Notes: generated from the letters alone by a model not told the origin. A DNA stretch of 64,000 nt from Methylorubrum populi (GCA_020741775.1 DYYG01000008.1:1-64000), one strand, 5' to 3'; numbered from the stretch's first letter, positions 20,993-34,855 are shown. Made by a program: numbers and translations.

Positions 20993-23260
20993 ATGGCCAA
21001 GCGGGTTCCAACATGCGCACGCGCAATCGACCTGTCGCGACAGAATCAGCGACAGCTAACCGCCAAACCGCCCTCCGTCGCGTGCCTCGTTCTCGTCGGC
21101 GGCCTCGCCTCTGCGGGATGGGTCACGGCGGCGTCCGCCCAGGCGCAGGTCACTCTTGAGGAGCTGTCCGTGAGGGGGCGGGGGTCGGCAGCGGCGACCG
21201 ATCAGCCTCCACCGACCGGTGTCGTCGGTCAGCCTCCGCCGGCCTATCCGGGTGGCCAGCTCGGTTCCGGCACCCGCCTCGGCGTACTTGGCAACCGGAG
21301 CGTGTTCGAGACGCCTTTCAATACGGCGGGCTATACTGAAAAGCTGATCCGCGACCAGCAGGCCAAGAGCCTGCTCGACGTCGTTGCCAACGATCCATCG
21401 GTGCGAGCGATCGGATCGCTCAGCGACGCCTACGGCTCGTCGGTCCTCGTGCGTGGCTTCATCCTGCAACCGGCAGATTACGGGTTTGACGGCCTGTTCG
21501 GCATCGTCGATTTTCGCCGGCCGTTCGTTTTCAACGCCGAGCGCGTCGAGGTCCTGAAGGGGCCGAGCGCCTTGATCAACGGCGCCGCCCCGAATGGCGG
21601 CATCGGCGGCAGCATCAACATCATCCCGAAGCGGGCCTATGACGAACCGCTGACGCGCATCACTCCGTTCTTCATCTCACATGGCCAAGGCGGGGTGATG
21701 GTCGATGTCGGCCGCCGCTACGGCGAACAGAAGGAATGGGGCGTCCGCGCCAACGGCGTCTACCAGAAGGGCGAGACCGCGATCGACAGGGAGCGGCTCG
21801 AGCTTGGCTTCGGCTCGCTCGCCGTCGATTATCGCGGCGATCGTTTCCGCGCCTCCTTCGATTTCGCCTACCAGGATAGTACCTACACCCGAAATCGCGG
21901 CTTCCTGTTCGTCGGGCCGGGCATCGACATCCCGTCCGCTCCCCGGCTGTCGCGCAACCTCGAACAGCCGGGCCAGTACCAGAAGACCAGATCGTTCCTC
22001 GGCGCGACGCGCTTCGAGTACGATGTGACCGAGAATACGACCGTTTATGCGGCGTTCGGTGCCGGCGTCCTGAACGAGGACGACCTCTCCAGCTTCAAAT
22101 TCCTTCTCTCGCCGAACGGGACCTTCTCGAACACCTTCGTTCGGCAGAAGTTCGACAACGAGACCTACACTGCCGAGACGGGTGTCCGCACGCGCTTCGA
22201 CACCGGCCCGATCCGCCATACGGCGTCGCTCGCGGCGACCGGTTACTGGAACGAGATCCGCTATCCGGTGGCGGTGCAGTTCCTGCCGGGCACGACCCCG
22301 TCGAACCTCTACGCCCCCGTGCCGGTCGCGATCCCAGCCTTCACGGACCGGAACATCGGCGACGCGCGCGGAACCTCGCAGATCTACCGGAGCCTCGCCG
22401 TCGCCGACACCCTGTCGTCCCTGGACGGCCGGGTGCAGCTCACGGCCGGCGCACGCCTCCAGCAACTCACCGGCAAGGGCTTCAACTTCACGCCCGACAC
22501 GCCAGGCTTCGGCCTTGCCACGTCGAGCTATGACAAGACGACCGTCTCGCCGGCCGTCGCGCTTCTGGTCAAGCCGACCGAGCATCTCTCGATCTACGGC
22601 AACTATGTCGAGGCGCTGGTCGCGCCGCCGGTATCGCCCATCGTACCCAGCACGGTGCTGCCGCCGATCGTCGCCGACCAGAAGGAGGTCGGCATCAAGT
22701 ACGATTTCGGTTCCGTCGGCGCGAGCCTCGCCTTCTTCGAGATCAACCGCCCCAACGCGGTGCTGAACCCGGTCTCGCTGGCCTTCACGGCCGACGGCCT
22801 CCAGCGGAACCGCGGCATCGAGTTCAACGTCTTCGGCGAGCCGGTTCCCGGCATCCGCCTGCTCGGCGGCGTCGCGGCGATCGAGGGCCGCCTTGTCCGA
22901 ACCGCGGCCGGCGCCTTCGACGGGAACATCGCTCCCGGCGTTCCCGAGCTGACGCTCAACCTCTACGGGGAGTATGACCTGCCGCCCTGGCTGCTGCCGG
23001 GTCTGACGGCGACGGGCCGTGTGATCCATACGAGCCGGCAGTTCTACGATCAGGGCAACACCCAGAGCATCCCGGACTGGACGCGCTTCGATGTCGGGCT
23101 GCGCTACACGTTCCTCGGCGGGTGGGGAAAGCCGGTGACCCTGCGCGCCGACGTCGTAAACGTCGCCGGCACGAATGACTGGAACTCGTCCGCCTTCTCC
23201 GGGATCCTATCGCTCGGCACGCCGCGGACCTACTTGCTCTCGGCTCAGATGGATTTTTGA
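20993..23260 (+). CDS. TonB-dependent siderophore-type receptor
   Basis: A 755-residue outer-membrane receptor. An N-terminal signal region (LVLVGGLASAGWVTAASAQA) is followed by a plug domain (residues about 100-220: LIRDQQAKSLLDVVANDPS, VLVRGFILQP, ERVEVLKGPSALINGAAPNG) and a beta-barrel ending in the expected aromatic residue (SAQMDF). Plug motifs match FhuA/FpvA-like siderophore receptors. The next gene encodes a PepSY membrane protein, which often accompanies ferric-siderophore receptors and is thought to assist iron reduction. The upstream 150 bases are AT-rich, but I could not identify a clear Fur, Irr or RirA site. Confidence 0.92.
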   Translation: MAKRVPTCARAIDLSRQNQRQLTAKPPSVACLVLVGGLASAGWVTAASAQAQVTLEELSVRGRGSAAATDQPPPTGVVGQPPPAYPGGQLGSGTRLGVLGNRSVFETPFNTAGYTEKLIRDQQAKSLLDVVANDPSVRAIGSLSDAYGSSVLVRGFILQPADYGFDGLFGIVDFRRPFVFNAERVEVLKGPSALINGAAPNGGIGGSINIIPKRAYDEPLTRITPFFISHGQGGVMVDVGRRYGEQKEWGVRANGVYQKGETAIDRERLELGFGSLAVDYRGDRFRASFDFAYQDSTYTRNRGFLFVGPGIDIPSAPRLSRNLEQPGQYQKTRSFLGATRFEYDVTENTTVYAAFGAGVLNEDDLSSFKFLLSPNGTFSNTFVRQKFDNETYTAETGVRTRFDTGPIRHTASLAATGYWNEIRYPVAVQFLPGTTPSNLYAPVPVAIPAFTDRNIGDARGTSQIYRSLAVADTLSSLDGRVQLTAGARLQQLTGKGFNFTPDTPGFGLATSSYDKTTVSPAVALLVKPTEHLSIYGNYVEALVAPPVSPIVPSTVLPPIVADQKEVGIKYDFGSVGASLAFFEINRPNAVLNPVSLAFTADGLQRNRGIEFNVFGEPVPGIRLLGGVAAIEGRLVRTAAGAFDGNIAPGVPELTLNLYGEYDLPPWLLPGLTATGRVIHTSRQFYDQGNTQSIPDWTRFDVGLRYTFLGGWGKPVTLRADVVNVAGTNDWNSSAFSGILSLGTPRTYLLSAQMDF

Positions 23261-23288
23261 GGATGGGCGAAGCGAGAGAGGGCTCGTC

Positions 23289-24458
23289 ATGACCGCAGGC
23301 GCGCCGCGGGTCCGCACCGTCCGCATCTGGTCGGCGATCCACACCTGGACCAGCCTGCTCAGCATGGCGTTTCTGCTGATGCTCTGCCTGACCGGGCTGC
23401 CGCTGATCTTCCATCACGAGATCGATCACGCCCTCGGCTATGAGCCCGTCGTGCCGGAGATGCCGGCCGCCACGCCCCGACTGCCCCTCGACACCCTCGT
23501 CGCGGCGGCCGAGGCGAGGAAGCCGGGCGCGGTCGTGCAGTTCGTGTCCTTCGACAAGGACGAACCGGACACGGTCCTGGTCGGCCTCGCCAGGACATTG
23601 CAGCAGGTTCCGGGCGATCACTTCGTCGGGCTTGACCGCAGGACGGCGACGGTTCTGATCGAGTCGCGTCCGGGTGCGGGCCCCATGGGCTTCCTGCTCA
23701 AATTGCACACCGACATGTTCCTGGGGCTGCCGGGCAAGCTGTTTCTCGGGGTGATGGCGCTGCTGTTCGTAGCCGCCATCGTGTCGGGCCTCGTGCTCTA
23801 CGGCCCCTTCATGCGCAAACTCGATTTCGGCACCGTCCGCCACACGCGCAGCGCGCGCATCCGGTGGCTCGACTGGCACAACCTGATCGGGGTCGCGACG
23901 GTCGCCTGGGCCCTCGTCGTCGGCGCGACGGGCACGATCAACACGTGGGCCGACCTGATGCTGGCGCTGTGGCAGGGAGGCCAGCTCGCCGAAATGACGG
24001 CGCCTTATCGCGGCGTGCCGCGCCCCCAGACGCTCGTCTCGATCGATACGGCGGTGGCGAGGGCCCAGATGGCAGCGCCCGACATGACGCCGCGCCTCGT
24101 CGCGTTTCCCGGCACGGCCTTCTCGAGCAACAACCACTACGCGGTGTTCATGGCCGGGAAGACGCCGCTCACCGCACGGCTGCTGAAGCCCGCCCTGATC
24201 GACGCGGAGACGGGACGCCTCACCGACATGCGGGCCATGCCCTGGTACGTGCAGGCCCTGTTCCTGTCGCAACCACTGCATTTCGGCGACTACGGGGGCC
24301 TCCCGCTGAAGCTCGTCTGGGCGCTTCTGGACGGGGCGACGATCGTCGTGCTCGGCAGCGGAATCTATCTCTGGATCGCGCGTAAACGCTCAGTCGCGCC
24401 CAACCCGGCATCCGCCGTTTCTGCCAAGCGCTCCTCGCCCCTGGAACCCAGCGCATGA
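23289..24458 (+). CDS. PepSY-associated transmembrane protein
   Basis: A 389-residue membrane protein with the PepSY-TM layout: an N-terminal transmembrane helix (WSAIHTWTSLLSMAFLLMLC then LTGLPLIF), a periplasmic PepSY segment, two central helices (LFLGVMALLFVAAIVSGLVL; NLIGVATVAWALVVGATGTI) and a C-terminal helix (VWALLDGATIVVLGSGIYLW). Conserved histidines sit at helix edges (HTW, HHEIDH, KLHTDMF, WHN), consistent with heme or metal redox. It starts 28 bases after the receptor and overlaps the next gene by 4 bases, so the three form an iron-uptake operon. The likely role is ferric-siderophore reduction. Confidence 0.88.
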   Translation: MTAGAPRVRTVRIWSAIHTWTSLLSMAFLLMLCLTGLPLIFHHEIDHALGYEPVVPEMPAATPRLPLDTLVAAAEARKPGAVVQFVSFDKDEPDTVLVGLARTLQQVPGDHFVGLDRRTATVLIESRPGAGPMGFLLKLHTDMFLGLPGKLFLGVMALLFVAAIVSGLVLYGPFMRKLDFGTVRHTRSARIRWLDWHNLIGVATVAWALVVGATGTINTWADLMLALWQGGQLAEMTAPYRGVPRPQTLVSIDTAVARAQMAAPDMTPRLVAFPGTAFSSNNHYAVFMAGKTPLTARLLKPALIDAETGRLTDMRAMPWYVQALFLSQPLHFGDYGGLPLKLVWALLDGATIVVLGSGIYLWIARKRSVAPNPASAVSAKRSSPLEPSA

Positions 24459-24661
24459 TGCGTTCGACCGGCCCAGTGCGCCGTATCTGGACAGCGCCGG
24501 CCCTCATCGCCGCCGTGACGCTCGGCAGCCTGATCGGGGCCCTGCTGACCGAGGAAGCGGATCAGGACGCCATCGCCGCTCTGATCCTATTCCTGGCCTT
24601 CGCCTACGCCGTCGGTTTGGGACTTTTGCGCAGGAAGCACAGTCCCGAGCGAAGCTTGTGA
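24455..24661 (+). CDS. small two-helix membrane protein
   Basis: A 68-residue protein overlapping the PepSY gene by an ATGA, so probably translationally coupled to it. It has two hydrophobic stretches (APALIAAVTLGSLIGALL and AALILFLAFAYAVGLGLL) separated by an acidic loop (TEEADQDA) and ends in a basic tail. Small proteins in this position are common in siderophore-receptor/PepSY operons, but the function is unknown. Confidence 0.75.
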   Translation: MMRSTGPVRRIWTAPALIAAVTLGSLIGALLTEEADQDAIAALILFLAFAYAVGLGLLRRKHSPERSL

Positions 24662-24868
24662 AGGCGTCCCCTGACCTTGCGCCTTCACCGCGCATCAGGG
24701 AAGACATATCGAAAATCCTTTGTTTCGAAGCGGATTGCTTCGAAACCACCTGTCGCGGTCGTTGGCCGCTGCCTCATTGATCGCCCGGAAGCGGAGCTTA
24801 CGAGGGTCGGCAAGGGGAGGTTTCCGACCGGTCCGCTTCTGGACGGCGGATGCGCGGTTCGGACATGC

Positions 24869-25312
24869 TCAACGGGAGGGCTCTGCTGCGACCTCGCTCC
24901 AGTCCGGCAGGGGAAAGGTTCGGTCGTAGGCTAGATTGAAGAGGAAGGCGTAGGCCACGTAGAAGGCCGCGATCGCGATATCCATGATGAAGGCCTGGGA
25001 GAGGCCGATGCCGAGGTACCAAGCAATCGGCGGCAGCAGGATCAAGAGCAGCCCCGCTTCGAATAGCACGGCGTGACCAACCCGTAGGACGAGACTTTTG
25101 CGCGTGTGCCCGACCAGCCGCTGCATCGCTCGATCGAAGCCGAGGTTGTAGGCGTAGTTCCACGCCGTCGCCACAAGGGCGCTGCCTATGCCGATCACGC
25201 CCATGTCGGAGGCGTGCAGGCCGAACAGCATGGTCCCGAGCGGAATGATGAGCGCGAGCCCGACAACCTCGAACAGGATGGCGTAGCGGATACGGTCGCG
25301 TGTGCTGCGCAT
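24869..25312 (-). CDS. PACE family efflux transporter
   Basis: A 147-residue membrane protein of the proteobacterial antimicrobial compound efflux family (tandem BTP domains, AceI-like), which exports biocides such as chlorhexidine or short diamines. The two repeats each carry the family pattern: RIRYAILFEVVGLALIIPLG and RVGHAVLFEAGLLLILLPPI, with WNYAYNLGFDRA and AYAFLFNLAYDRTFPLPDW. Four transmembrane helices are evident. It is divergently transcribed from a LysR gene, the usual arrangement for PACE pumps controlled by LysR regulators. Confidence 0.9.
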   Translation of the reverse strand: MRSTRDRIRYAILFEVVGLALIIPLGTMLFGLHASDMGVIGIGSALVATAWNYAYNLGFDRAMQRLVGHTRKSLVLRVGHAVLFEAGLLLILLPPIAWYLGIGLSQAFIMDIAIAAFYVAYAFLFNLAYDRTFPLPDWSEVAAEPSR

Positions 25313-25383
25313 GGTGTTGCCTGGAAAGCGCCTCTGGTCCGCTGCCTTCTATCTGTGATACCTCGACCACCAAGTTAGAAAGC

Positions 25384-25398
25384 ATCTGGAAATCAGAT
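25384..25398. promoter_or_regulatory. LysR-type T-N11-A site between PACE pump and LysR gene
   Basis: ATCTG-GAAAT-CAGAT is a perfect inverted repeat fitting T-N11-A, lying 2 bases before the LysR GTG start and 72 bases from the pump start. A longer pair, CTATCTG (25349-25355) and CAGATAG (25394-25400), overlaps it. The position supports autorepression plus activation of the pump. Confidence 0.6.
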
Positions 25399-25400
25399 AG

Positions 25401-26309
25401 GTGGCCGTCTCTCTCGACCAACTCCAAGCTTTCGTAGCGGCGGCTGAGGCCGGATCGTTTTCCGGGGCTGCCCGCGTGCTGCGCAAAGCGCAGTCGGCTG
25501 TCAGTACACAGGTGGCGAACCTTGAGGCGGATCTGGGTCTAACCCTGTTCAGCCGGGCGGGTAGGAACCCACAGCTCACCTTGGCGGGGGAGCGGCTGCT
25601 GCTGGAGGCGCGGGTCGTGCTCGACCGGCGGGAGCATTTCATCGGCGTGGCGAGCAGCCTGGAACAGCGGGTGGAGAACCGGCTGGTCGTCGCCATCGAC
25701 GAACTCTATCCCGAGCATGCCCTCGGCGCTCTGTTCGCCGACTTCGCCGAGCGCTTCCCCTTCGTGGAACTGGAACTGCTCTTCCCGCTGATGGAGGATG
25801 TCAGCCGCATGGTGCAGTCCGGAGCCGCCGATCTTGGCGTGATGTGGCGTCAGGAGGTGCTGCCCACAGAGCTCGGCTTCCAGACCATCGGCTGGGTGCC
25901 CCTGAAGCTCGTCTGCGGGCGCGACCATCCGCTGGCGAAGGCGCGGGTCGATTGGGAAGAGCTCAAGCGCCACCGCCAGATCCTCGTCGCCGCTCGCAGC
26001 GATGGACCGGAGAAGCGCCGCCTGCGTGTGGCGGCCGAGGTGTGGTGGGTGGAGAGCCACTGGGTCATTCTGGAAATGGTGAAGCACGGGATCGGCTGGG
26101 CTTTCGTCACCGATCACGTCATCGCTGCATCCCTCACCGCGCCATACCTCGTCACTCCGGACCTGCAATTCGACAAAGGCGACTGGCCGATCGCCCTGGA
26201 ATTGGTCTGGCACAAGCAGCGCCCCTGTGGTCCCGCCGCGGCCTGGCTCCGCGAGCGCTTCGCGGCGGAACGGGTCGGCAGTTTGTTAGGCGGAAGCCGA
26301 ACAGGCTGA
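25401..26309 (+). CDS. LysR family regulator divergent from the PACE pump
   Basis: A 302-residue LysR regulator. The winged helix-turn-helix is at residues 4-63 (LDQLQAFVAAAEAGSFSGAA then KAQSAVSTQVANLEADLGL), followed by the effector-binding domain (VAIDELYPEHALGALFADFA onwards). The start is the GTG at 25401, immediately after a palindromic site. By analogy with AceR of Acinetobacter it likely activates the divergent PACE gene in response to the exported compound; this is inference from arrangement. Confidence 0.92.
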   Translation: MAVSLDQLQAFVAAAEAGSFSGAARVLRKAQSAVSTQVANLEADLGLTLFSRAGRNPQLTLAGERLLLEARVVLDRREHFIGVASSLEQRVENRLVVAIDELYPEHALGALFADFAERFPFVELELLFPLMEDVSRMVQSGAADLGVMWRQEVLPTELGFQTIGWVPLKLVCGRDHPLAKARVDWEELKRHRQILVAARSDGPEKRRLRVAAEVWWVESHWVILEMVKHGIGWAFVTDHVIAASLTAPYLVTPDLQFDKGDWPIALELVWHKQRPCGPAAAWLRERFAAERVGSLLGGSRTG

Positions 26310-26731
26310 GGGAAGAGCGCTGCTGGACAGCCGACGAATGTCCGCTTTCGGTAAGCTCTGACGGCTGTCTGCGCATCGGAATGCCTGACTATGGACACAG
26401 ATCGCGCTTCCACCCATAATACATCATACCAAAATTACGCCAAATATGCAATAATCACCCTCACAGCCGGCATTTAAATCTTGTACTGTTCTAGATTGTG
26501 TCGCTTCTTATGAAGCCCCCCTGAAGCCGACGCTCGCGAAGCACTTCGGCCTATCCAGCACCGACGCTGACGGCAAGCCCTCGCGTGGCTCGGCCGTGGG
26601 AGATCCCGCATGCCCGCCCCATCCGCCCTGCCTCCCTCCACGGACCCGCATCCGCCTGACGGAACGCTGTCCTGTTCGACTGAGACGGGATCGGCCGACC
26701 AGCCGTTGTGCCGCCCCTCCTGCCGTCCGGC
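26310..26731. other. AT-rich intergenic region between convergent genes
   Basis: The first 200 bases, especially 26395-26515, are markedly more AT-rich than the surroundings. I see no gene, RNA or clear terminator in it. Confidence 0.5.
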
Positions 26732-28171
26732 TCACTCCGCGGCCGTCAATCCCAGGATGGCGCCCAGCGGAACGGCCAGGGACGCGCCGACGAAGATCCC
26801 GTCCCTGGCCCGGCGGGCCGTGTAGGGTTCGTAGAAAGAATCGGCGTTGACGACGTATTGCAGCACCGGCTCGAACCCGATGCCCTGGCCCAGATCGAAC
26901 CGGGCATTGGCCTCGAATACGAGCTTGTCTCGGGCATAGGCTTTCCCGGTCCCACCCGAGACGAGGTTGGCCTCGCTCAAAAAGGCGGCGAAGGCCGGGT
27001 TCAAGCGCTGCCAGTTCAGCTTGAGCCCGTAGGTGTCGTTGGGCCGGCTGCGGTCAGGGCCGGCGAGAAGCAGGCCGGCAAAGCCGTTGAAACGGACCGG
27101 GACCGTCGCATCGAGGGCGTAGCCGGCTCCCGAATACAGCGTGAGGGCCGTTGGGGTGAGATTGTCCGTCTCCCGCCCGCCATCGGCGCGCCACACCGTC
27201 TGGCTCGTCGTCAACACCACGCCCGAGGTGCCGGATCGCTTGGGCGCGACCCCGTCGCGATCCAAGTCCCCCTCCGAGAGGCCGGCGATGGTGCGGAGAC
27301 TGTCCTGATGGGCGGCGGTGTTGACGAAGCCGGTCAGCGAGATCCGCCCGGGATAGGGGCTGGTGGCGTAGCCGGTCTGGACCCCGATCTCCGTCATGAC
27401 GACCGCGCCGGCAATCCGCTCGGCCCCCCAATCGTAGCCGTTGTAGCGGTTGGCGTCCGGGTTGACGCTGAACACGCCCGCCTGGACATAGGCCGAGGGC
27501 GAGATCTTGTAGGCGGCGTTGGCGCCCCAAACGGCATAGAGGCTCGAACTCCAGCCGGCATTGAGGGCCAGCAGGCTCTGATAGCAGGAATTGACCGTGC
27601 CGCAGGGCGGCAGCGCGTAGTAGCGATCGGGATGCGTCCGGCCGATCTCCAGCACCAGCTGATCGTCCAGGAGCTGCTGCTGGTAGGTCAGCAGCGACAG
27701 GCGCGTCGGGTTCGGGTTGTAGGGCGACTGGTAGCCGGCGACGCTGTCGCCGACATCGTCGGCCATGCCGAGATTGCGCACCAGCCCGAACACGCTCTGG
27801 GTCACGTTGATCGAACCGCCAGGCAGGCCGGCGAGCCGCTCCAGATCCGCGCTCAGGCTCAGCACGAGGTAGGCGGCATGGGCCTGCTGGCCGGGGCGCA
27901 GGCCCAGCGTCGGATTGGCGGTGTAGAAGCTGTAGGCGTTGACGTCGAAGGTCAGGCCCTGCGCGGCCGTCTCCGTCGCCCAGGCGGCAAGGGGGCCGCT
28001 GCGGGCTGCCTCCTCCGTCCGCCGGGCGATCCGGGAATCGGTCCGCGGCTGGGTCGCATCGAGCAGGTCGGCCACCGGCGAGGCGATCTGGGCCTGCCCC
28101 GGCGCGCTGCCGAGGACAGAGCAGGCGGCCGCCAGCGCGAGCCGGAGCTGCCGGAACCGATGGATCGTCAC
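26732..28171 (-). CDS. OprB-type carbohydrate-selective porin
   Basis: A 479-residue outer-membrane protein. It has a signal peptide (LRLALAAACSVLGSAPGQAQ) and a long beta-barrel with the OprB/carbohydrate porin pattern (FDVNAYSFYTANPTLGL, QQQLLDDQLVLEIGRTHPD, SAYVQAGVFSVNPDAN, FEPVLQYVVNADSFYEPYTA). It ends in a hydrophobic strand. The GTG start at 28171 overlaps the stop of the permease gene by 4 bases (GTGA), so its translation is probably coupled. It is the third gene of the Pls-like synthetase operon, which suggests a role in moving that pathway's product or substrate across the outer membrane. OprB assignment is by pattern recognition only. Confidence 0.78.
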   Translation of the reverse strand: MTIHRFRQLRLALAAACSVLGSAPGQAQIASPVADLLDATQPRTDSRIARRTEEAARSGPLAAWATETAAQGLTFDVNAYSFYTANPTLGLRPGQQAHAAYLVLSLSADLERLAGLPGGSINVTQSVFGLVRNLGMADDVGDSVAGYQSPYNPNPTRLSLLTYQQQLLDDQLVLEIGRTHPDRYYALPPCGTVNSCYQSLLALNAGWSSSLYAVWGANAAYKISPSAYVQAGVFSVNPDANRYNGYDWGAERIAGAVVMTEIGVQTGYATSPYPGRISLTGFVNTAAHQDSLRTIAGLSEGDLDRDGVAPKRSGTSGVVLTTSQTVWRADGGRETDNLTPTALTLYSGAGYALDATVPVRFNGFAGLLLAGPDRSRPNDTYGLKLNWQRLNPAFAAFLSEANLVSGGTGKAYARDKLVFEANARFDLGQGIGFEPVLQYVVNADSFYEPYTARRARDGIFVGASLAVPLGAILGLTAAE

Positions 28172-29669
28172 AGGCGGATGCTGCCGTCGCACAGGGCCAG
28201 GATGGCGGCGACGAAGGCGCCGAGGGAGAGGGCGGCCAGGATCCACTCGGTGCCGATGAAGCTCTGCCGTCCCTGCTCACGCCGGGCCATCCAGAACAGC
28301 AGCGTTCCCGGCGTGTAGATGAGGGCAGAGAGCAGCCAGTATTTCGGCCCGGCGGCGGAGAGCATGCCCGCGGCGTAGAGCGCCGCCAGCGCAGCGACGG
28401 CGAGATCGCGGCGGCGGGCGGCGGGCGCACCGTCATAGCCTTCGCCCGAAACACTCAGCTTGAGCGCGTAGCCCGCCACCAGCAGGTAGGGGACGAGGCT
28501 CATCGCGCTCGTCAGCTCGATTGCCAGCCTCAGGGCCGATTCCGCCGCCAGCGTCGCCACGAGGACGGCGAACACCGCGCCATTGGTGAGCCACAGGGCG
28601 GCGGCCGGCGCACCGGCGGCGTTCTGCCGGGCGAGGAAGGCCGGCATGAGGCCGGTGCCGGCCGAGGCCGACAGCACCTCCGCCGCGAGCAGCGACCACG
28701 ACAGGTAGGCGCCCAGCACCGAGATCAGCACGCCGATGCTGACGAACACCGCGCCCGGCCGGCCGATCGCCGCCTCCAGCACCCCGGCCATCGAGGGATT
28801 GTGCAGGGCGGCGAGTTCGGCGCGGGGCAGGATCCCGTAGGACAGGACCGTCACGAGCATGAACAGGGCCAGCACGCCGGCAAAGCCGAGGAGGGTGGCG
28901 CGGCCGACATCCTCCCGGCGCCGGGCGTAGCGCGAATAGACGCTCGCCCCCTCGATGCCGAGGAAGACGAAGACCACCACCAGCATCGTGCCGCGGACCT
29001 GCCCGAACAGGTCGGCGAGACCGGCCTCGGGGGCTCCCATCAGGTTGGCGACGAAGATGTCGGGCCGGAACGCCACCGCGACGACGGCCACGAACACGAC
29101 GATCGGCACGATCTTGGCGAAGGTCACGACCGTGTTGAGGGTGGTCGCCTCCTTCACGCCCCGCAGCAGCAGGGCATGGACGCCCCACAGAATCACGGAG
29201 GCCAGCGCGACCGAAGCGGGCGTGTCGCCCTCGCCGAGCGCCGGCACGAAGGCGCCGAGCGTCGATTGCGACAGCACCAGAAAGGTGACGAGGCCGAGGA
29301 AGGCACTCGCCCAATAGCCCAGGGCCGACAGGAAGCCCGGATAGGCGCCGAACCCGACCTGAGCATAGGCCACGATCCCGGTCTCGAGATCCGGGCGCCG
29401 CTCGGACAGGGTCTGGAACACCCGGGCCAGCATCAGCATGCCGAGGCCGGCGACGCCCCAGGCGATCAGGCCGCCGACCACCCCGGTGGAGCGCCCGAAG
29501 GCCTGCGGCAGGGAGAAGATGCCGCCGCCGACCATCGAGCCGACGACCAGCGTCGTCAGGGACAGGAGCGACAGCGTCCGGACCGGCGCCGGAGGCGTGC
29601 GCACGGCCTCCGCTCCGCCGAGGGCGGCGGCCGGAACGTCGACGGGAACGATCCCGGAGGCCAGCGCGG

Positions 29670-29673
<4 letters not shown>
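28168..29673 (-). CDS. APC superfamily amino acid permease
   Basis: A 501-residue inner-membrane transporter with about 12 helices. The first helix carries the APC signature LVVGSMVGGGIFSLPQAFG. FLGIEGASVYSRYARRREDVGR in the middle matches basic amino acid/polyamine antiporters (APA family, ArcD-like), as does GAYLSWSLLAAEVL. The substrate is plausibly a cationic amino acid. The ATG at 29673 overlaps the synthetase stop (ATGA), and its own stop overlaps the porin start. It may supply the synthetase with its amino acid or exchange it for a product. Confidence 0.87.
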
Positions 29674-33683
<4,010 letters not shown>

Positions 33684-34007
33684 TGGAGAGAACCCCTCTG
33701 CACCTGCAGGTCAGGGGAGGTCTTGCGGGTTCACTTCTTGAGGAAGTGCTAGCGGTTCCATCCGGAGCTTTGTCTCGCGGGGTTTCGTCCCGATATTGGA
33801 AAGCGTGGTAAACCCCCTCTGAACGGCTGGCTCCGGCGCGCCGAAGAGCCCGGCGGTATCGTCCAGGAAAAGTACGGTCGCGCTCGCTTCTTTGGGTCGA
33901 TTGAAAAACCTCACGCTTCGATTGCAGCTCAACGGGCCGGCATCGGCGAACCGCGCCGGGTGAGCGGCGGCCTGACCGCCCGTTTCCGACGATCGGGTGC
34001 GCGGCCG
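33684..34007. other. region upstream of the Pls-like operon
   Basis: No gene is supported here. CACTTC (33732-33737) and GAAGTG (33743-33748) form a 17-base inverted repeat about 50 bases before the operon start and may be an operator. No convincing -35/-10 pair was identified. Confidence 0.4.
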
Positions 34008-34745
34008 CTACCGGGCGGCGGCCAGGCGCTTCTCGATCCGCGTGACCTGCATCGGGTACCAGCGATTCCCCCGGGCGGCGGGGATGCCGAGGGCGTTGAG
34101 CGCGTTGGCGACCTGCTCCAGCGTCAGCGCACCCGCCGCGCGGATCTCGCTGAGGATCGGAGCCACATCCTCTGCCCGCTCCCGGCTGCGGGGCAGGGCG
34201 CCGCCACGGCCCAGGTTCTCGGACAGGGGCCGCGGCCCGGTGCTGCCGACCGGCGCAGAGGGGGAGACCGGCTTCGCCCGGCGCTCGGCGGTGAAGCGCG
34301 CATAGAACTCGCGTCGGCGCACCATCGTCTCCGGCGTGCGGCTCACACCCAGCTTATCCTCGGCCTCGACCAGGGCCGCCATGATGCCGAGCGTCAGCTC
34401 GCTGGCCTCCGGCCGGTCGGCGGCGACGAAGCGCAGACCGTGACGGCGCAGGGCGTGGCCGAGATCGCGCAGGAAGCCGGGATCCTCGCCCGACGGCCCG
34501 AGTTCGGCCATGAGCAGCGTCGCGCCCTCTCGGCGGCACAGGTCCAGCGCCCGACTCAGGCCCGGCCGATCCGCGCCGGAGCCGGTCTCCACGAATTCGG
34601 CGGCGAGTTGCCCGCGCCGCCCGAGATGACGGACGACCGCGTCGCGCTGCGCCGCCAAGGCGTCGCCCGAACTGGCATTCGGCGTCCCCTGGGCAGAATG
34701 GTCGGGACGGAGGTAGGAAACAAAGAGGTCTGAGGACATCTGCAA
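34008..34745 (-). CDS. serine-recombinase-like protein lacking the catalytic residues
   Basis: The 245-residue product keeps the layout of a resolvase/invertase N-terminal domain (VSYLRPDHSAQ, LAAQRDAVVRHLGRRG, FVETGSGADRPGLSRALDLC) and a C-terminal helical recombinase-type region (LEQVANALNALGIPAARGNRWYPMQVTRIEKRL, broken here only by length). However, the catalytic motif Y-x-R-V-S-T reads YLRPDH, so the nucleophilic serine is replaced, and the RLxR motif reads ELGPSGED. It is therefore unlikely to recombine DNA. It may be a DNA-binding regulator or a degenerate relic with an intact frame. It is divergent from the ModE-like regulator. Confidence 0.75.
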   Translation of the reverse strand: MQMSSDLFVSYLRPDHSAQGTPNASSGDALAAQRDAVVRHLGRRGQLAAEFVETGSGADRPGLSRALDLCRREGATLLMAELGPSGEDPGFLRDLGHALRRHGLRFVAADRPEASELTLGIMAALVEAEDKLGVSRTPETMVRRREFYARFTAERRAKPVSPSAPVGSTGPRPLSENLGRGGALPRSRERAEDVAPILSEIRAAGALTLEQVANALNALGIPAARGNRWYPMQVTRIEKRLAAAR

Positions 34746-34855
34746 TCGGCCAATGGCGCGTGCTTGGATGAACCTCGTAGGGAGAGAAGCGACCCGGAAC
34801 GCCCCGTCCCGGCCGCAGCGTCGCTCCCCAAGGCTCCGACGCGGGAGATCAGGTT

